Part shown: one piece after another, positions 48,890 through 59,054 of the stretch | Position numbering within the stretch: position 1 is the stretch's first letter | How the letters are laid out: each line of letters opens with the position of its first letter | NCBI GenBank assembly: GCA_963932465.1 | Contig: OZ010787.1 | Coordinates: 36,212,087 to 36,276,086 of the forward strand | Length of the DNA stretch: 64,000 nt | Direction: 5' to 3' | Source of the DNA: Maratus speciosus | Lineage: Eukaryota > Arthropoda > Arachnida > Araneae > Salticidae | Program-made: the position numbers and the translations under genes | The notes under the pieces: model-generated | The model's input: only the letters and a program-made list of their open reading frames with translations | Told to the model about the DNA's origin: nothing | Databases searched by the model: none

Positions 48890-49638
48890 CTCATATGATC
48901 TGAAAGTTAAGTTTTTCACTTATTTTACTAACTATTATTGCTACAAAATCTACATGTATTCAGTCACCAATAGTATTCCCATAATAACTTTGCTGGTGAG
49001 TAATGCAAATTTAAATAAATTTCATCTTTAATTACGGTGACAATTGTTACTAGCAAAATCTAGTTTTCATTAAATTATGTGTTTCCTTCCCATTTGTCTC
49101 AGTTAGCTGCTTTCTTTTCCTGTAGCATCACAAACACTTTAAACTACAATCAAACCCGGTTAAGACTTATCTCAAGGGAGGGGACAAAAGTTGCATATTA
49201 AGTGGGACCGCGTATTAAACCTGATTTGTATAATGTTGCAGGAACTAAGATTATTTAGACATCTAATCATCTAAATGAACTTAAGAGTTTTCTTTTATAT
49301 TTTTATGATTGAAAATTGTGTTTTATACAGTTTCAGATTAAAAAACTGTATTCAACTTTAACTACCAAACATAAAACAACAAAAAGAATTTTCCTACTAG
49401 ACTAATTTTTTTAACACAAAGAAAAAGATTAAATCTTTGAAGCACAATCCAGTTATTATAATCTGTCCTTCATTCTTAACACAATAAGAAAAAATTATCC
49501 TTATTAATCTGTAAAAAGTATTGATAGCATAGAAAAAAGTAAACAAAACATAGAAAACTTAAAAGCATTATACTTTTTCCATATTTAATTTTTACGATTT
49601 TCATTTTTTGCTTATAACATGCTTTATAAAACATAGTA

Positions 49639-51369
49639 GGGTCACTCGAGGTCATTCCTGGTCACTGTGTTTCTGGGGTAATTTTTGGTCATTTTCACTT
49701 TCATTATAAAAATAACAATTTATCAAACTGCAAAAATCTGAAAGATACTTTGAACCCTTTGCTTTGAAATGTATGCCTTAATTAATCATTTAGTTGAAAT
49801 TTAATATTTAAAAAAATTATATTCAAAACTGCTACCCAAATTTCTGCAAAACAACATTGACTTTGATTTTTACAGAGATCTGTGTCATTCTTAAAGTTTT
49901 AATTATTTTATTTCAACTATGACAAATCACAGTTTTTAAACATTCAGTTATATATTTTATGGACCAATAAATTTGCAAGGTAATCCAGTCACAGTGGATG
50001 AATGTTACAAAAATTTTTTGGCTAATTAATGTTTTGTAAAATGTACAAGAGTCTTTTGCACACCAAATAAATTTGAATTTATACCCAAAACAAAGTCTAT
50101 GCATTATTATTCCACAATTATGAGATGAACAAAACTTTTACACAATTGATCCTACTCAGGGACCTTGCTAAGGGGGGGGGGGGGGGGGGACAGGGGGGAG
50201 CCTCCCCCTCCCAAACATTTGTGAATGTTATTACACTTGGCAAATTTACAAACTTAATTGATAAATTTGTTTAAAACTTTAATAAATACTATAATATATT
50301 TTCTATTTCTGATAGACTTGGGAAAATTTACAAAACTAATTGGGAATATTATTAAACTTTTAACAAATCTATATATATATATATTACTCTAACATACGTG
50401 GCACAGAAATTGCGATTATTTGTTATTGTTTAATGGCAATGCCTGAGAAACGCATCTCATTGGTTATTGTGAAAGTCATTTGGCAGGATCTTAGGAAGTC
50501 TATGGGCAGGATTTAAGCAGAGGTATATCCGGTTTATTTACTTTCTCTCTTTTGCTGCAATCATGGAACTTCATAATATCATTAGAAATGCCCACAAAAG
50601 ATATCAGCGAATGCTTGAAAGTGAACAAGAAGCCGCATTAAGAGGTCATTAAGAAGCATTTAAGGCGCCAAACACGAAGCATAAGTAATCGCCCAAATAG
50701 GTTTAATAACCGTCGCATGGGCGAACGTGTTGCTTCTGAAATCCAAATTACTGATTTAAACGTTTCGGAGCATAACTGTGGATATATAGTTATATTGGCG
50801 TGGTGTGTATATGACGTCTGTGCCAAATAAATATTATTCAGTGTTTTTTTTTTTTAGGAAGTTCCAGTGTTATATTTTTCAATCACAGTCCCAGCACAGT
50901 TTTTGGCCGGGCAGGTCAGCTAGTAAGAACTATATTACATTTTCTAACTGTGGTAAGTTGGCAAAATTATAAAACAAGTTGGCAAATACTGAAATTTGAC
51001 TTGGCAATTTAAGGTTCTCTCCCCCACCAATAAAAAGTCTTAGCGATGGCACTGATTCTACTTATTTTAATACTCAGTCTTAAAAAAATAACTTTACTAC
51101 TTCATTTACATCAAAAAGGATGCTGACCGATAATTACCCCAGAAATGATCATGAATTATCCCGTTTCCGGGATAATTCCTGGTCACTTAAAAATTATAAT
51201 TATTTCAATTATAAGTGCATATATATTTAAGTAAGCATTTTATTATATGCCCATTAGAGGGATTTTATTATAGCCCATTCTACAAATAAAATTGAGAACA
51301 ATACCTTTAATAGATTTTACAGTAAGTGGATGTTGTTGATTTTTGACCAAGAATTACCCTGGGTGATCC
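49639..51369. mobile_element. Tc1/mariner-like element nested in the pogo-like one
   Basis: The left end GGGTCACTCGAGGTCATTCC and the inverted right end GGATCACCCAGGGTAATTCT match at 14 of 20 bases. TA flanks both (49637-49638 and 51370-51371). Repeated ATTCCTGGTCA/GGGGTAATT motifs occur in both arms. It contains the Helitron candidate 50368-50923. Confidence 0.6.
50368..50923 (+). mobile_element. Non-autonomous Helitron candidate, 556 bp
   Basis: It begins TCTATATATA directly after an A and ends CTAG directly before a T. That is the A|T target and TC...CTAG pattern of Helitrons, which make no TSD. The last 35 bases (CCAGCACAGTTTTTGGCCGG then GCAGGTCAGCTAG) hold a short GC-rich near-palindrome, and the GGTCAGCTAG end also occurs at 58618 on the other strand. 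The core includes a broken reading starting at 50562 (MELHNIIRNAHKRYQRMLES) with stops, possibly a remnant of a Helitron-encoded protein. Confidence 0.65.
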
Positions 51370-52282
51370 TAGTGATATAACGTACATTTGAAACCTTGCT
51401 AACACAACAGGTATAATCATCTCTAATCATAAAAATTTTTTATGATGTATCTCAGCATCATGAATTTGTCTATCTCTCTACTACGATGAAAACATACACA
51501 AAGCTAGAGACAAAGAATGTTACATGAAGTCAAAGAATAATTTCAGTGTTTCTAATTTAGTGGGGATTTTTAAAAATTCAAATATCTACCCCTATTTCCT
51601 ATTAGTAATGTTCACCTTAATAGATTTGTTATTCAATAAAGCAAATATTACTATTCAGAAACAGTGGTTTTTACCTGAATAAAAAAATCCACTAAATTGG
51701 CAACACTGGATAAGAGAGAATAAATTTGCGTCTGCCTCAAATGACTGAAAATCTATCGTGTATTAAATGTGATGTTTTTGCATTAGCTTTATGGGCAGTT
51801 TTAAGGGACATAGAAAAATCTGCATCTTAACTGGGTCCGACTGTATATGGTGAAAATAAGCTGATATCAATCTGTTGGAAATATCCCATATATATGGTAC
51901 ACTGTACTTTAAGGCTCATATTTAGGAGAAATTTTACACAGTATAGAAGCATGGCTGATGAAGTGAATGGAGAAGGGGGGGGGGGGGGGGGGGGGGTGTG
52001 TGGAGAATTAGCAATTTGTATCGAGAATTTCAAAGTTTGAACAGAAGCAATTATTAGGCAACTCCTCAACACAACAAAAATATGGAAAATAAATCACAAG
52101 GAGAGGGCCAATCTTGGTAATCACAGATTTTGATTATTTTTATATATGTTGTAGGGTAGAGGCCCCTTAGTCTCAGGTTCAACAGATTTTATACAACGCT
52201 CCTTAGTTCTCGAGAAACAGGGGGGGGGGGGGTCTAATATTATGACACAAATTAATTACTTACTTTATAAGGCACTTACTGT

Positions 52283-52350
52283 GTTTGGTCGTAGCTCAGT
52301 CGGTATAACATTTGTTTGTTGATCCGCGGGCTTGGGTTCAATACCGGAAA
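52283..52350 (+). other. tRNA-like sequence, left arm
   Basis: TAGCTCAGTCGGTATAAC (A box, D-arm) is followed about 42 bases later by GGGTTCAATACC (B box, T-arm), preceded by a GATCCGCGGG anticodon-side stretch. Spacing fits a tRNA, but acceptor-stem pairing is poor, so it is more likely a tRNA-derived pol III promoter module than a working tRNA. Confidence 0.6.
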
Positions 52351-53433
52351 GGGGTATGTTTGTTTTTCTTATTTTTTGTTTTATAAATATACTTGTAATT
52401 ATAATTTAAGAATTTTATTCTCAATTAAAATTTGTTAATCAATTAGTACAATTTTAACCTAATTATTTATTTAATTTTTTGTAACTAAATTATTGTATAA
52501 AACATAAAACAGTTCATTTTTTTAAATAACATTTAAAATGTATTTTGTATATTATTTATCAATGTATTGATATTAAATAATTGTGTCAATTTGTGATTTT
52601 AAAGAAAACACATTTATCTATTGCCTTAATAAGGGAAATGAATATGATAATACTGGATGAACGGAACATGCTATATTTGTTTTCTCATTTATCTTTTCTA
52701 AATGTACTTGTAATTATAATTTTATAATCTCAATTTTAAAAGAAATGTATGTATCGTACATTAATTATAATGTTAAATATTTAAAATATAATTTAGCATT
52801 TTTGATTTTAGAATTAATATTAAACATTTCTCATCATTTAAAGAGATTAAAAAAATTTTTTTTGACATATTATTGACTTATAAAAATTCCAAATTCGTTA
52901 GAAAATATCTTGTAACGCCCTCTAGTTATGGTAAAAATAAATAAAGAAAGAAGATAAATGGGCAAGCAAAACAATTCAAGCACAAGCATACGTATTGCAA
53001 ATTAAAAAATCTTTAAGCAAAAAGTAGGTTGTGATTTACTTCTTATGCTATTTTTAAATATAATTATGTTCCTTACTTTGAAAACAGAATAGTATTATGG
53101 TCGTTTCCACTTCCCTTATAAGGCAGTACATAAATGATGTTTCTTTAAAACCATGAATTGTCACATTTGCTCGATATCATTACATGGATAAAGAATATAT
53201 GAAATATGTTTTAAAAGTAATTAAAAAAATAAATGGTTTAAAGAATATACAAAATACATTTTAAAAGTAATTTTAAAAAAGTAAGTTTTATGTTTTTTAC
53301 AACAATTTAGTTACAAATAAAAAATAGGTTAAAATTATAATTATTACACAATTTTTAATTGACTATGAGATTATTAAATTATAATTACAAACATATTTAT
53401 AAAACAAAAAATAAGAAAAACAAACTTAGTGCA

Positions 53434-53500
53434 TTTCGGTATCGAACCCGGGCCCTCGGATCAGCACGTGAATATTGTACCGACTGAACTACGACCAACG
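53434..53500 (-). other. tRNA-like sequence, right arm
   Basis: On the - strand TAGTTCAGTCGGTACAAT and GGGTTCGATACC form the A and B boxes. This B box (GGTTCGA) is better preserved than in the left arm. The sequence between them (CACGTGCTGATCCGAGGGCC) could fold an anticodon arm. The flanking stems do not close well. Confidence 0.6.
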
Positions 53501-53828
53501 CAATGGCTGTGTTACAAAGTAAGTATTTAAGATGTGTTATAAAAACAGACCCCTTGTTCCTCGATAACTAAGGAGCATTGTATAAAATCCATTGAACCTG
53601 AGACTAAGGGCCATTACCCAACAACATATACAAAAATTATCAAAATCTGTGATTACCAAGGTTGGCCCTCTCCTTGTTAGATGCAAATAATTTTGTTTTT
53701 TTAGAACTGAATAGTGAATGACTTTTATTACTCTTCTCTTTCTGTTTTTCATTTTCTTATTATAACTTAATTTATTATAACTTAAGGGTTTTCAAAACTG
53801 GAACTCACCTTGGGATTGCATTTTTAAT

Positions 53829-54500
53829 TAATAACATGTATTAGACTTTCATAAAAATGTCTTAAACAAGAGAAGCAATAAAAGCTATTTAGCAACATAA
53901 CAGTATCTTTCATTAATGTTCGATATATATATATGATGAACATAAAAAAAAAAAAAAAAACACATTCCAGCTTATAAGATGTACTTTGAATGAAAATAAA
54001 TTGGTCCTGATGTGCATTAAATGCCAAATATAAAAATGTAAGATTAAGAAAAGATGAGATGATTCCAAATGCTTTGAAGGAATTCAGCTACACAGATGGG
54101 CTTGGTCATATCATATGTTCTCGCTTTATCATTACTTTTTTTTTTTTCATTTTCTTCTTACTAATTGTACATTTCAGTATTTTTTTTATTAATTTCTACA
54201 TATCTCATTTTAGACTCCCATAAAAATGTCTTGAACAAGAGAAGCAGTAGAAGCTATTTAACAAAATAACAGTATCTTTCATTAATGTTCAATATATAAT
54301 ATATATGATGAACATAAAAACAATATTACAGCTTATAAGATGTACATGATGGAAAAAAGTTGATCATGATGTCTTGATGTGTGTTATATGCCAAATATAA
54401 AAATGTAAGAGAATATGATAAATAACATGTATTAGACTTTCATAAAAATGTCAAACAAGAGAAGCAATAAAAGCTATTTAGCAACATAACAGAATCTCAT
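53829..54500. repeat. Tandem segments in the downstream region of the coiled-coil gene
   Basis: AACATGTATTAGACTTTCAT, AAGAGAAGCAATAAAAGCTA and ATGCCAAATATAAAAATGTA mark a unit at 53829-54050. It recurs at 54209-54410, and a partial third unit lies at 54423-54500. The units may lie in the 3' UTR of the gene at 54580-55422. Confidence 0.7.
54185..54190 (-). promoter_or_regulatory. Candidate poly-A signal of the coiled-coil gene
   Basis: AATAAA on the - strand about 390 bases after the stop codon. Another lies at 53771-53776. Which one is used is unknown. Confidence 0.3.
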
Positions 54501-54579
54501 CTTGATAGAACAAACTTTCAAACTTTATAAACACCAGAAATACAGCTACTATCTAACTTCATTCATAAAAAACTGAATA

Positions 54580-55422
54580 TCACAGTTTTATGTATTGCTC
54601 CAATTGTTCTTCAAATTGTTCTTTATGAGTTAACAACGTACGAATGCGTGATAATTCATTCCGATACACATCAATTTGTAAAATCATTTCTTCTACAGGA
54701 CTTCTTCTGTAGGCATCATCTAATTTCATCAATGCTTGAAATGTGTGGGATGCTGCAGCGTTGCATATCAGTCTGCAACGTTTATCATATGTCTGTTCAT
54801 TTGTCATTAAAAATTGACACAAATCTTGTATATTTTCATATAAAATTTTCCTGAAATGATTAATTTCTATCGTTTTGCTCTCTAAATTACGGAAGTCTTT
54901 CTTTAACTCTTCCATTTCTTGTTTATTTAAGGCCAACCTTTTTCTTATGGCTCTTAAATCATTTTCATAACTTTTTGAGAGCTGAAATTTTTGAGTCATT
55001 GCTTTTAGCTCAAATTCATATTTAAATTTGCTTTCTGTCGCAGTTTTTAGTTCTTCCTCTAAACGTTCTACTTTGTTTTCAAGAGTGGCTTTTTGTTTTT
55101 TTAATTCATCCAAAATAATTTCTAGCCGCTTTCTCTCTTCTGCTTCAAACACATTTTTTTGTGAATTTGTGCCATCAAAATTTTTGATACTTCCATTTTT
55201 TTTATTCACTGCCTTCCCAATTTTATTGACATTAGTGACTTTTTCACTTTTACATTTACTTAATTCCAATTTCAATTGTTCCTTTTCTTTTTCCAATTTG
55301 TCATTGGCTTTTTGAAGATATTGAAGAGTGCTTTCACACCTTTTGAAATTTTTTTCAGACAAATTTAATTGTGTTCGTAATTGTTCATTTTCTTCCATAA
55401 TTAGATCAAATATACCGCTCAT
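54580..55422 (-). CDS. Coiled-coil protein, 280 residues, single exon, family not recognised
   Basis: By far the longest non-transposon ORF in the window, on the - strand, from ATG at 55422 to the stop at 54580. The start is well supported: in-frame TAG TGA stand three codons upstream, and AAAC precedes the ATG (A at -3). Residues about 5-60 and 95-190 are Glu/Lys/Leu-rich with heptad-like spacing (landmarks MEENEQLRTQ, LEKEKEQLKLEL, LENKVERLEEEL), typical of long alpha-helical coiled coils. A low-complexity basic linker (about 60-90) separates the two. Residues about 195-280 are less repetitive, with Cys and aromatic residues (LCQFLMTNEQTYDKRCRLIC) and a final short coiled segment ending EQLEQYIKL. 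No signal peptide, membrane helix or catalytic motif was seen, so a structural cytoplasmic or cytoskeletal role is the default inference. It could be a true intronless gene or a retrocopy; no poly-A tail follows the stop directly. It is not linked to the neighbouring transposons by sequence. Confidence 0.75.
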   Translation of the reverse strand: MSGIFDLIMEENEQLRTQLNLSEKNFKRCESTLQYLQKANDKLEKEKEQLKLELSKCKSEKVTNVNKIGKAVNKKNGSIKNFDGTNSQKNVFEAEERKRLEIILDELKKQKATLENKVERLEEELKTATESKFKYEFELKAMTQKFQLSKSYENDLRAIRKRLALNKQEMEELKKDFRNLESKTIEINHFRKILYENIQDLCQFLMTNEQTYDKRCRLICNAAASHTFQALMKLDDAYRRSPVEEMILQIDVYRNELSRIRTLLTHKEQFEEQLEQYIKL

Positions 55423-56267
55423 GTTTCACTAGTCAATATAACGATAAAATTGTTACAATAACTGATACGATGAAGAAAAACAAACAAGAGGCATTTATAA
55501 ACGATAAGATGAAGAAAAATAAGATGCACTTATATCGCACGCGCTAGATACGGCAATTAACTTGGTTTTTCTTTTAACCGATTTGCTCTTTAAATACCAT
55601 CTTTCTTACGTAATATTCGCGACATGAGACATGCACCGGTTGTAGTATACTGTACTTGGCAGTTATTGGATGTCGGATTCAAAGAATAGCCGTTTTGATC
55701 AGCAAGAACAGTCTGTTTGGAATGCGAAACCTCAATATTTAGCCGAACCAAAATTTGTTCCTAAATTTCAGTAGTCCCTTGTTATAATCGCGCCTTGCTA
55801 CACAGCCTTCTATCGCTCTTTCTACGTGTCTCTCAAAATAAGAAGAAAAGCTACCGGCTTGCGCAATATAATGTCAGCAACTGCTTTATTTTCATAATAA
55901 AGTATGACTTTGAGGGCAGTATATTGCATTACTAGATATTTTCTATGCTAATTAGATTGTGATTTTGAAATTCGTAATTTTTGGGAACTATATTTGTATT
56001 TAACCTTGTTCACGACAGATGGCGCCTCTACCGCGCGTTTATTGACTAGCAGCTAGCGGGAGCAGGATTCCTAATAGTAGGACTTCGATTTAAATCTGCA
56101 TATCTTGAACCTTGGGATTTATCCCTAAAGAGGGATATTTTCCACTTTTAAACTGTTGCATTGTGCTGCCATCTATTAACCGAAGATTAAAGCCATTACC
56201 CTTATAGTTACTTAAAACTATTATATTAAATATTGTGGCAGATAAAATTGAAATAAATTATCAAAAG
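55423..56267 (-). promoter_or_regulatory. 5' flank of the coiled-coil gene
   Basis: The region upstream of the start is less AT-rich and contains several CpG-bearing patches (for example CGCACGCGC near 55535 and TCGCGCC near 55789), unlike most of the window. This suits a promoter. A short imperfect duplication (ACGATAAGATGAAGAAAAA) occurs at 55468-55525. No TATA box position can be assigned with confidence. Sequence after 55970 may already belong to repeats. Confidence 0.35.
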
Positions 56268-57490
56268 GGGATGAGTTCCATATCCTGTGCCGGAAGATTT
56301 TTGGCGAAAAAAAATCTCGCCAAAATGCCGTTTTGGCGACATGAAAATTTTTCCAAGATTGCAGAAAAACATCATTTTTAAATCTTTATATTAATTATAA
56401 ATCAATGATTTTGCACCATTTTTAAAGATAGAAAATGATGTAAAAACATGGATTTATAAATTACACAAAGATTTAAAAACGAAGTTTTTGCTCCATCTTG
56501 GAAATTTTTTTCCGATACAATTACACAAATATACGCATTCTAAATAAATGTCCTTTTTTAGATTAATACTTGTTATTGTCAGGGGGGCTCTGCCCCCCTG
56601 AACCCCCCGTTCTTAAAACATTTTCGACAATAAAAAAGAGAAAAAAACTGGCCAGAAACTTTTTATAAATTTCAAAAACTATTATTTTTAATGCAGGTAA
56701 AATCCCCCTCACAACTACCGAAAAGAAAAAAAGTATAAAAAAGATGTATAAAAATAGAAAAAATGTATAAAAATAATTTAAAGAAATAATAGAAAAGATG
56801 GAACATAGAAAAAATGTATACAAATAATTTAAAAATGCTTACACACACACAAAAAAAAAACAGTAAGAATTTAATGTTTATAAAATGATCCCATTTAGGG
56901 TCTGAAACAGGGTACCAACTATTCATCTGAAAAAGCACATGTTTAGATTTATTTAGAATGCTGCTAAAATTCGAGCAATTGCATCGGAAGAAATTTTCAA
57001 AGTGGTGCAAAAACTTAACTTCGTTTTTAAATCTTTATGTAATTTATAAATCCATGTTTTTACATCATTTTCTCTTTTTAAAAATGGTGTAAAATCATTA
57101 ATTTATAAATAATATAAAGATTTAAAAATGATGTTTTTCCGCAATCTTGGAAAAATTAACGAGACTTTACTTACATCGACCAGCACAGAGAGTAATCCGA
57201 ATGCGAGTGTCAGTGTGGCCTGTGGCGTCGGAGCAAATTCTTATCTAACCGAATTCAAAATTTGCTGACTAACAGTTCCCGTGATACTAGTAAACCAATA
57301 AGCTTCAAGATATCACGTCAACCAGTTGTCCGGTTTTAAAAAGGCATTTCCGAAAAAAAGCAACCTTAAAGCCGTTCCAACGATCCGAAATCCGACGAAC
57401 AAACTTAAACCAGATCGAAACATTTATCGCCAAACAAAGCGCGCCAAAAAAATCGCCAAATCTTCCGGCACAGGTTATGGGACTCTTCCC
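56268..57490. mobile_element. 1.22-kb foldback element with perfect 8-bp TSD
   Basis: ATCAAAAG flanks both ends (56260-56267 and 57491-57498). The left end GGGATGAGTTCCATATCCTG and the inverted right end GGGAAGAGTCCCATAACCTG match at 17 of 20 bases, continuing TGCCGGAAGATTT in both. A second inverted pair lies inward (CATTTTTAAATCTTTATATT and TTTTTACATCATTTTCT regions near 56375-56480 and 57020-57140). GGG termini with 8-bp TSD do not fit the usual hAT consensus; Merlin- or MULE-like are alternatives. ORFs across 56563-57010 have no recognised domain. Confidence 0.8.
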
Positions 57491-57584
57491 ATCAAAAGCA
57501 TTTAAATTATTTATAGAGTTAATAGTGATAGTCATTTAAAACTAACATCTTTGCTATCGTGGCAAATAAGGAAGAAATGAACTG

Positions 57585-58330
57585 TCAAAGGCATTTAAAT
57601 TATTTATAAAGTTAATATTGTTCTTTATTCAAGTAATTCTTGAATTTATGTAACAATTATATTCTGGTATTTTCAAACCGTAACCACCCTTTCGTGTAAG
57701 ATAATCTAAACCTGCTAATTTATTATTTCATATTTATCTTATAAATCATAATTTAAATTGGGAACAGATGTGTTATCCCGGTGTCCGCCATCTTGGATTT
57801 TTTTTCTTGGCTTGAATTAAAATTATTTTTTTATTAATAGTTATAATTATTATATTCCAGTTTTTGCAATATTATATTAACCTATCAACAATATATAACC
57901 ATTGGCGACATTACTACTTGGCGAAAAAGGAGTTGTCAAACAAGAAAAAAATCAAAGATGGCGGACCCCGGGATAATAACACATCTAAGCCTTAAATTGG
58001 AATAATTGGCATAAGTAATTTGTCAAAATATATATATATATATATATTACAACACATTTCAAGATAGTAAACAGGCAAATATTCCCAGAAACAGTTTTCT
58101 TAGTGATTGATGAAAACTTACTTTAATTTAAGGCATTTAAATTATTTATGGAGCTAATAATGTTCTCTATTTAAGCAATTCTTGAATTTATATGGTAATT
58201 ATATTGCAGCATTTTCAAACCATACCTGCACTTTTTTGACAAGAGAAGTTAAACATGCTAATTTATTATTTCATATTTATCATATAAATCGTAATTTAGA
58301 TTTGAATAATTAGCATAAGTAGTTAGACAA
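57585..58330. repeat. Duplicated 190-bp segment flanking a MITE
   Basis: AAAGGCATTTAAATTATTTA, TAATTCTTGAATTTATGT and GCTAATTTATTATTTCATAT at 57585-57760 recur at 58130-58310. The first copy continues after the insertion 57761-57991 (GGAATAATTGGCATAAGTAA), matching TGAATAATTAGCATAAGTAG in the second copy. Confidence 0.7.
57761..57991. mobile_element. 231-bp MITE with 8-bp TSD TTAAATTG
   Basis: TTAAATTG stands at 57753-57760 and 57992-57999. Ends are GGAACAGATGTGTTATCCCG and (inverted) GGCTTAGATGTGTTATTATC, followed by CGCCATCTT-TTTTTTC in both arms. The paralogous segment at 58300 shows the site without the insertion, which confirms the boundaries. Confidence 0.8.
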
Positions 58331-58470
58331 AAGAAAAATTATTTCATTAGGTACAACACATTCTAATATTGTAAGCAGCCAAATATTCCCAGAAACAGTT
58401 TTTTTAGTGATTGATGATTGAAAACTCTTACTTTAAGGCTGTTGTGATATAATAATTAATCAGAGTCCGA

Positions 58471-58567
58471 CAGTGGCGTAGCTACATATTGAGCGCCCTG
58501 GAGCAAGTAAAGTTTGTGCGCCCTCTTGTCACTCAAAAAAGTTCTGCGCAACTTTGTTTTGAAGTTA
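58471..58567. mobile_element. 5' fragment of a hAT-like element (copy of 37976 end)
   Basis: CAGTGGCGTAGCTACATATT and the next 75 bases match the left end at 37976 closely (GCGCCCTCTTGTCAC shared). It stops at a TA/TG microsatellite (58568-58615), after which a Helitron-type end begins, so the rest was displaced or lost. Confidence 0.75.
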
Positions 58568-58617
58568 CATATATATATATATTATATATATACATATGTG
58601 TGTGTGTATGTGTGTAA

Positions 58618-59054
58618 CTAGCTGACCCGCGCGGCGTTTCCCGGGCCCGTTATAATAACGTAAACAAAACTCAATTTTTAATGATTTTATATGTTCATAA
58701 AGTAGTTCAAATGAACCTGGTTTTAGGGGTGGCCCACTACCTTCGACAGCGTCTAGTGTGTTCCCGACAAACCGCTTTCTGAACGATCCTGTGGCCTGGG
58801 TCCCCGCTACCAAAGGCAGTGTATGCCAGGAGTGTTCCGTACGCGCCAGGGACAATCTGTTATAATTAAAGCAGAGTTATAAATACGCAGGTTTTAAGGT
58901 CATTTGGTGTGGCGTTGTAGCATAAATCACAGTCGACGAAACAGTTCATTTCAAAATAACAGTTCATTTATTAAATTCAACTTGAATTTTAAAAACTTAA
59001 ATAATAAAGATATATACATACACCTCCAGCTTTTGCTGCAGTAATAGATATATG
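58618..59054 (-). mobile_element. Helitron-type 3' end (- strand)
   Basis: On the - strand the sequence ends ...GCGCGGGTCAGCTAG followed by T. That is a CTAG terminus preceded by a GC-rich hairpin (CCGGGAAACGCCGCGCGG). This resembles the end at 50923. Inward lies a GC-richer stretch (58710-58860) with a 60-codon - strand reading (landmark LPLVAGTQATGSFRKRF), which may be coding sequence carried by the element. The 5' end was not found. The satellite at 59055-60494 may be inside the same element. Confidence 0.6.

Larger units (their letters stand above)
49147..51843. mobile_element. pogo/Tigger-like element, 2.7 kb
   Basis: The left end CAATCAAACCCGGTTAAGA and the inverted right end CAGTCGGACCCAGTTAAGA match at 15 of 19 bases. 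TA flanks both (49145-49146 and 51844-51845). It contains the nested element 49639-51369. No transposase ORF is left. Confidence 0.7.
52096..53677. repeat. 1.58-kb foldback element with tRNA-like sequence in both arms
   Basis: The arms (about 52096-52560 and 53225-53677) are inverted copies about 460 bp long. Outer landmarks are ACAAGGAGAGGGCCAA and TTAGTCTCAGGTTCAA; inner ones are TTTGTTTTTCTTATTTTTTG and AAAATGTATTTTGTATATT. Each arm holds one tRNA-like unit pointing toward the centre. The 0.66-kb middle contains a degenerate further copy of part of the arm near 52677-52740. No clear TSD, no ORF. Confidence 0.8.

Noticed and set aside
52283..53500. Two functional tRNA genes
   Set aside because: A and B boxes are present but acceptor stems do not pair and the copies sit inside a decayed foldback element.
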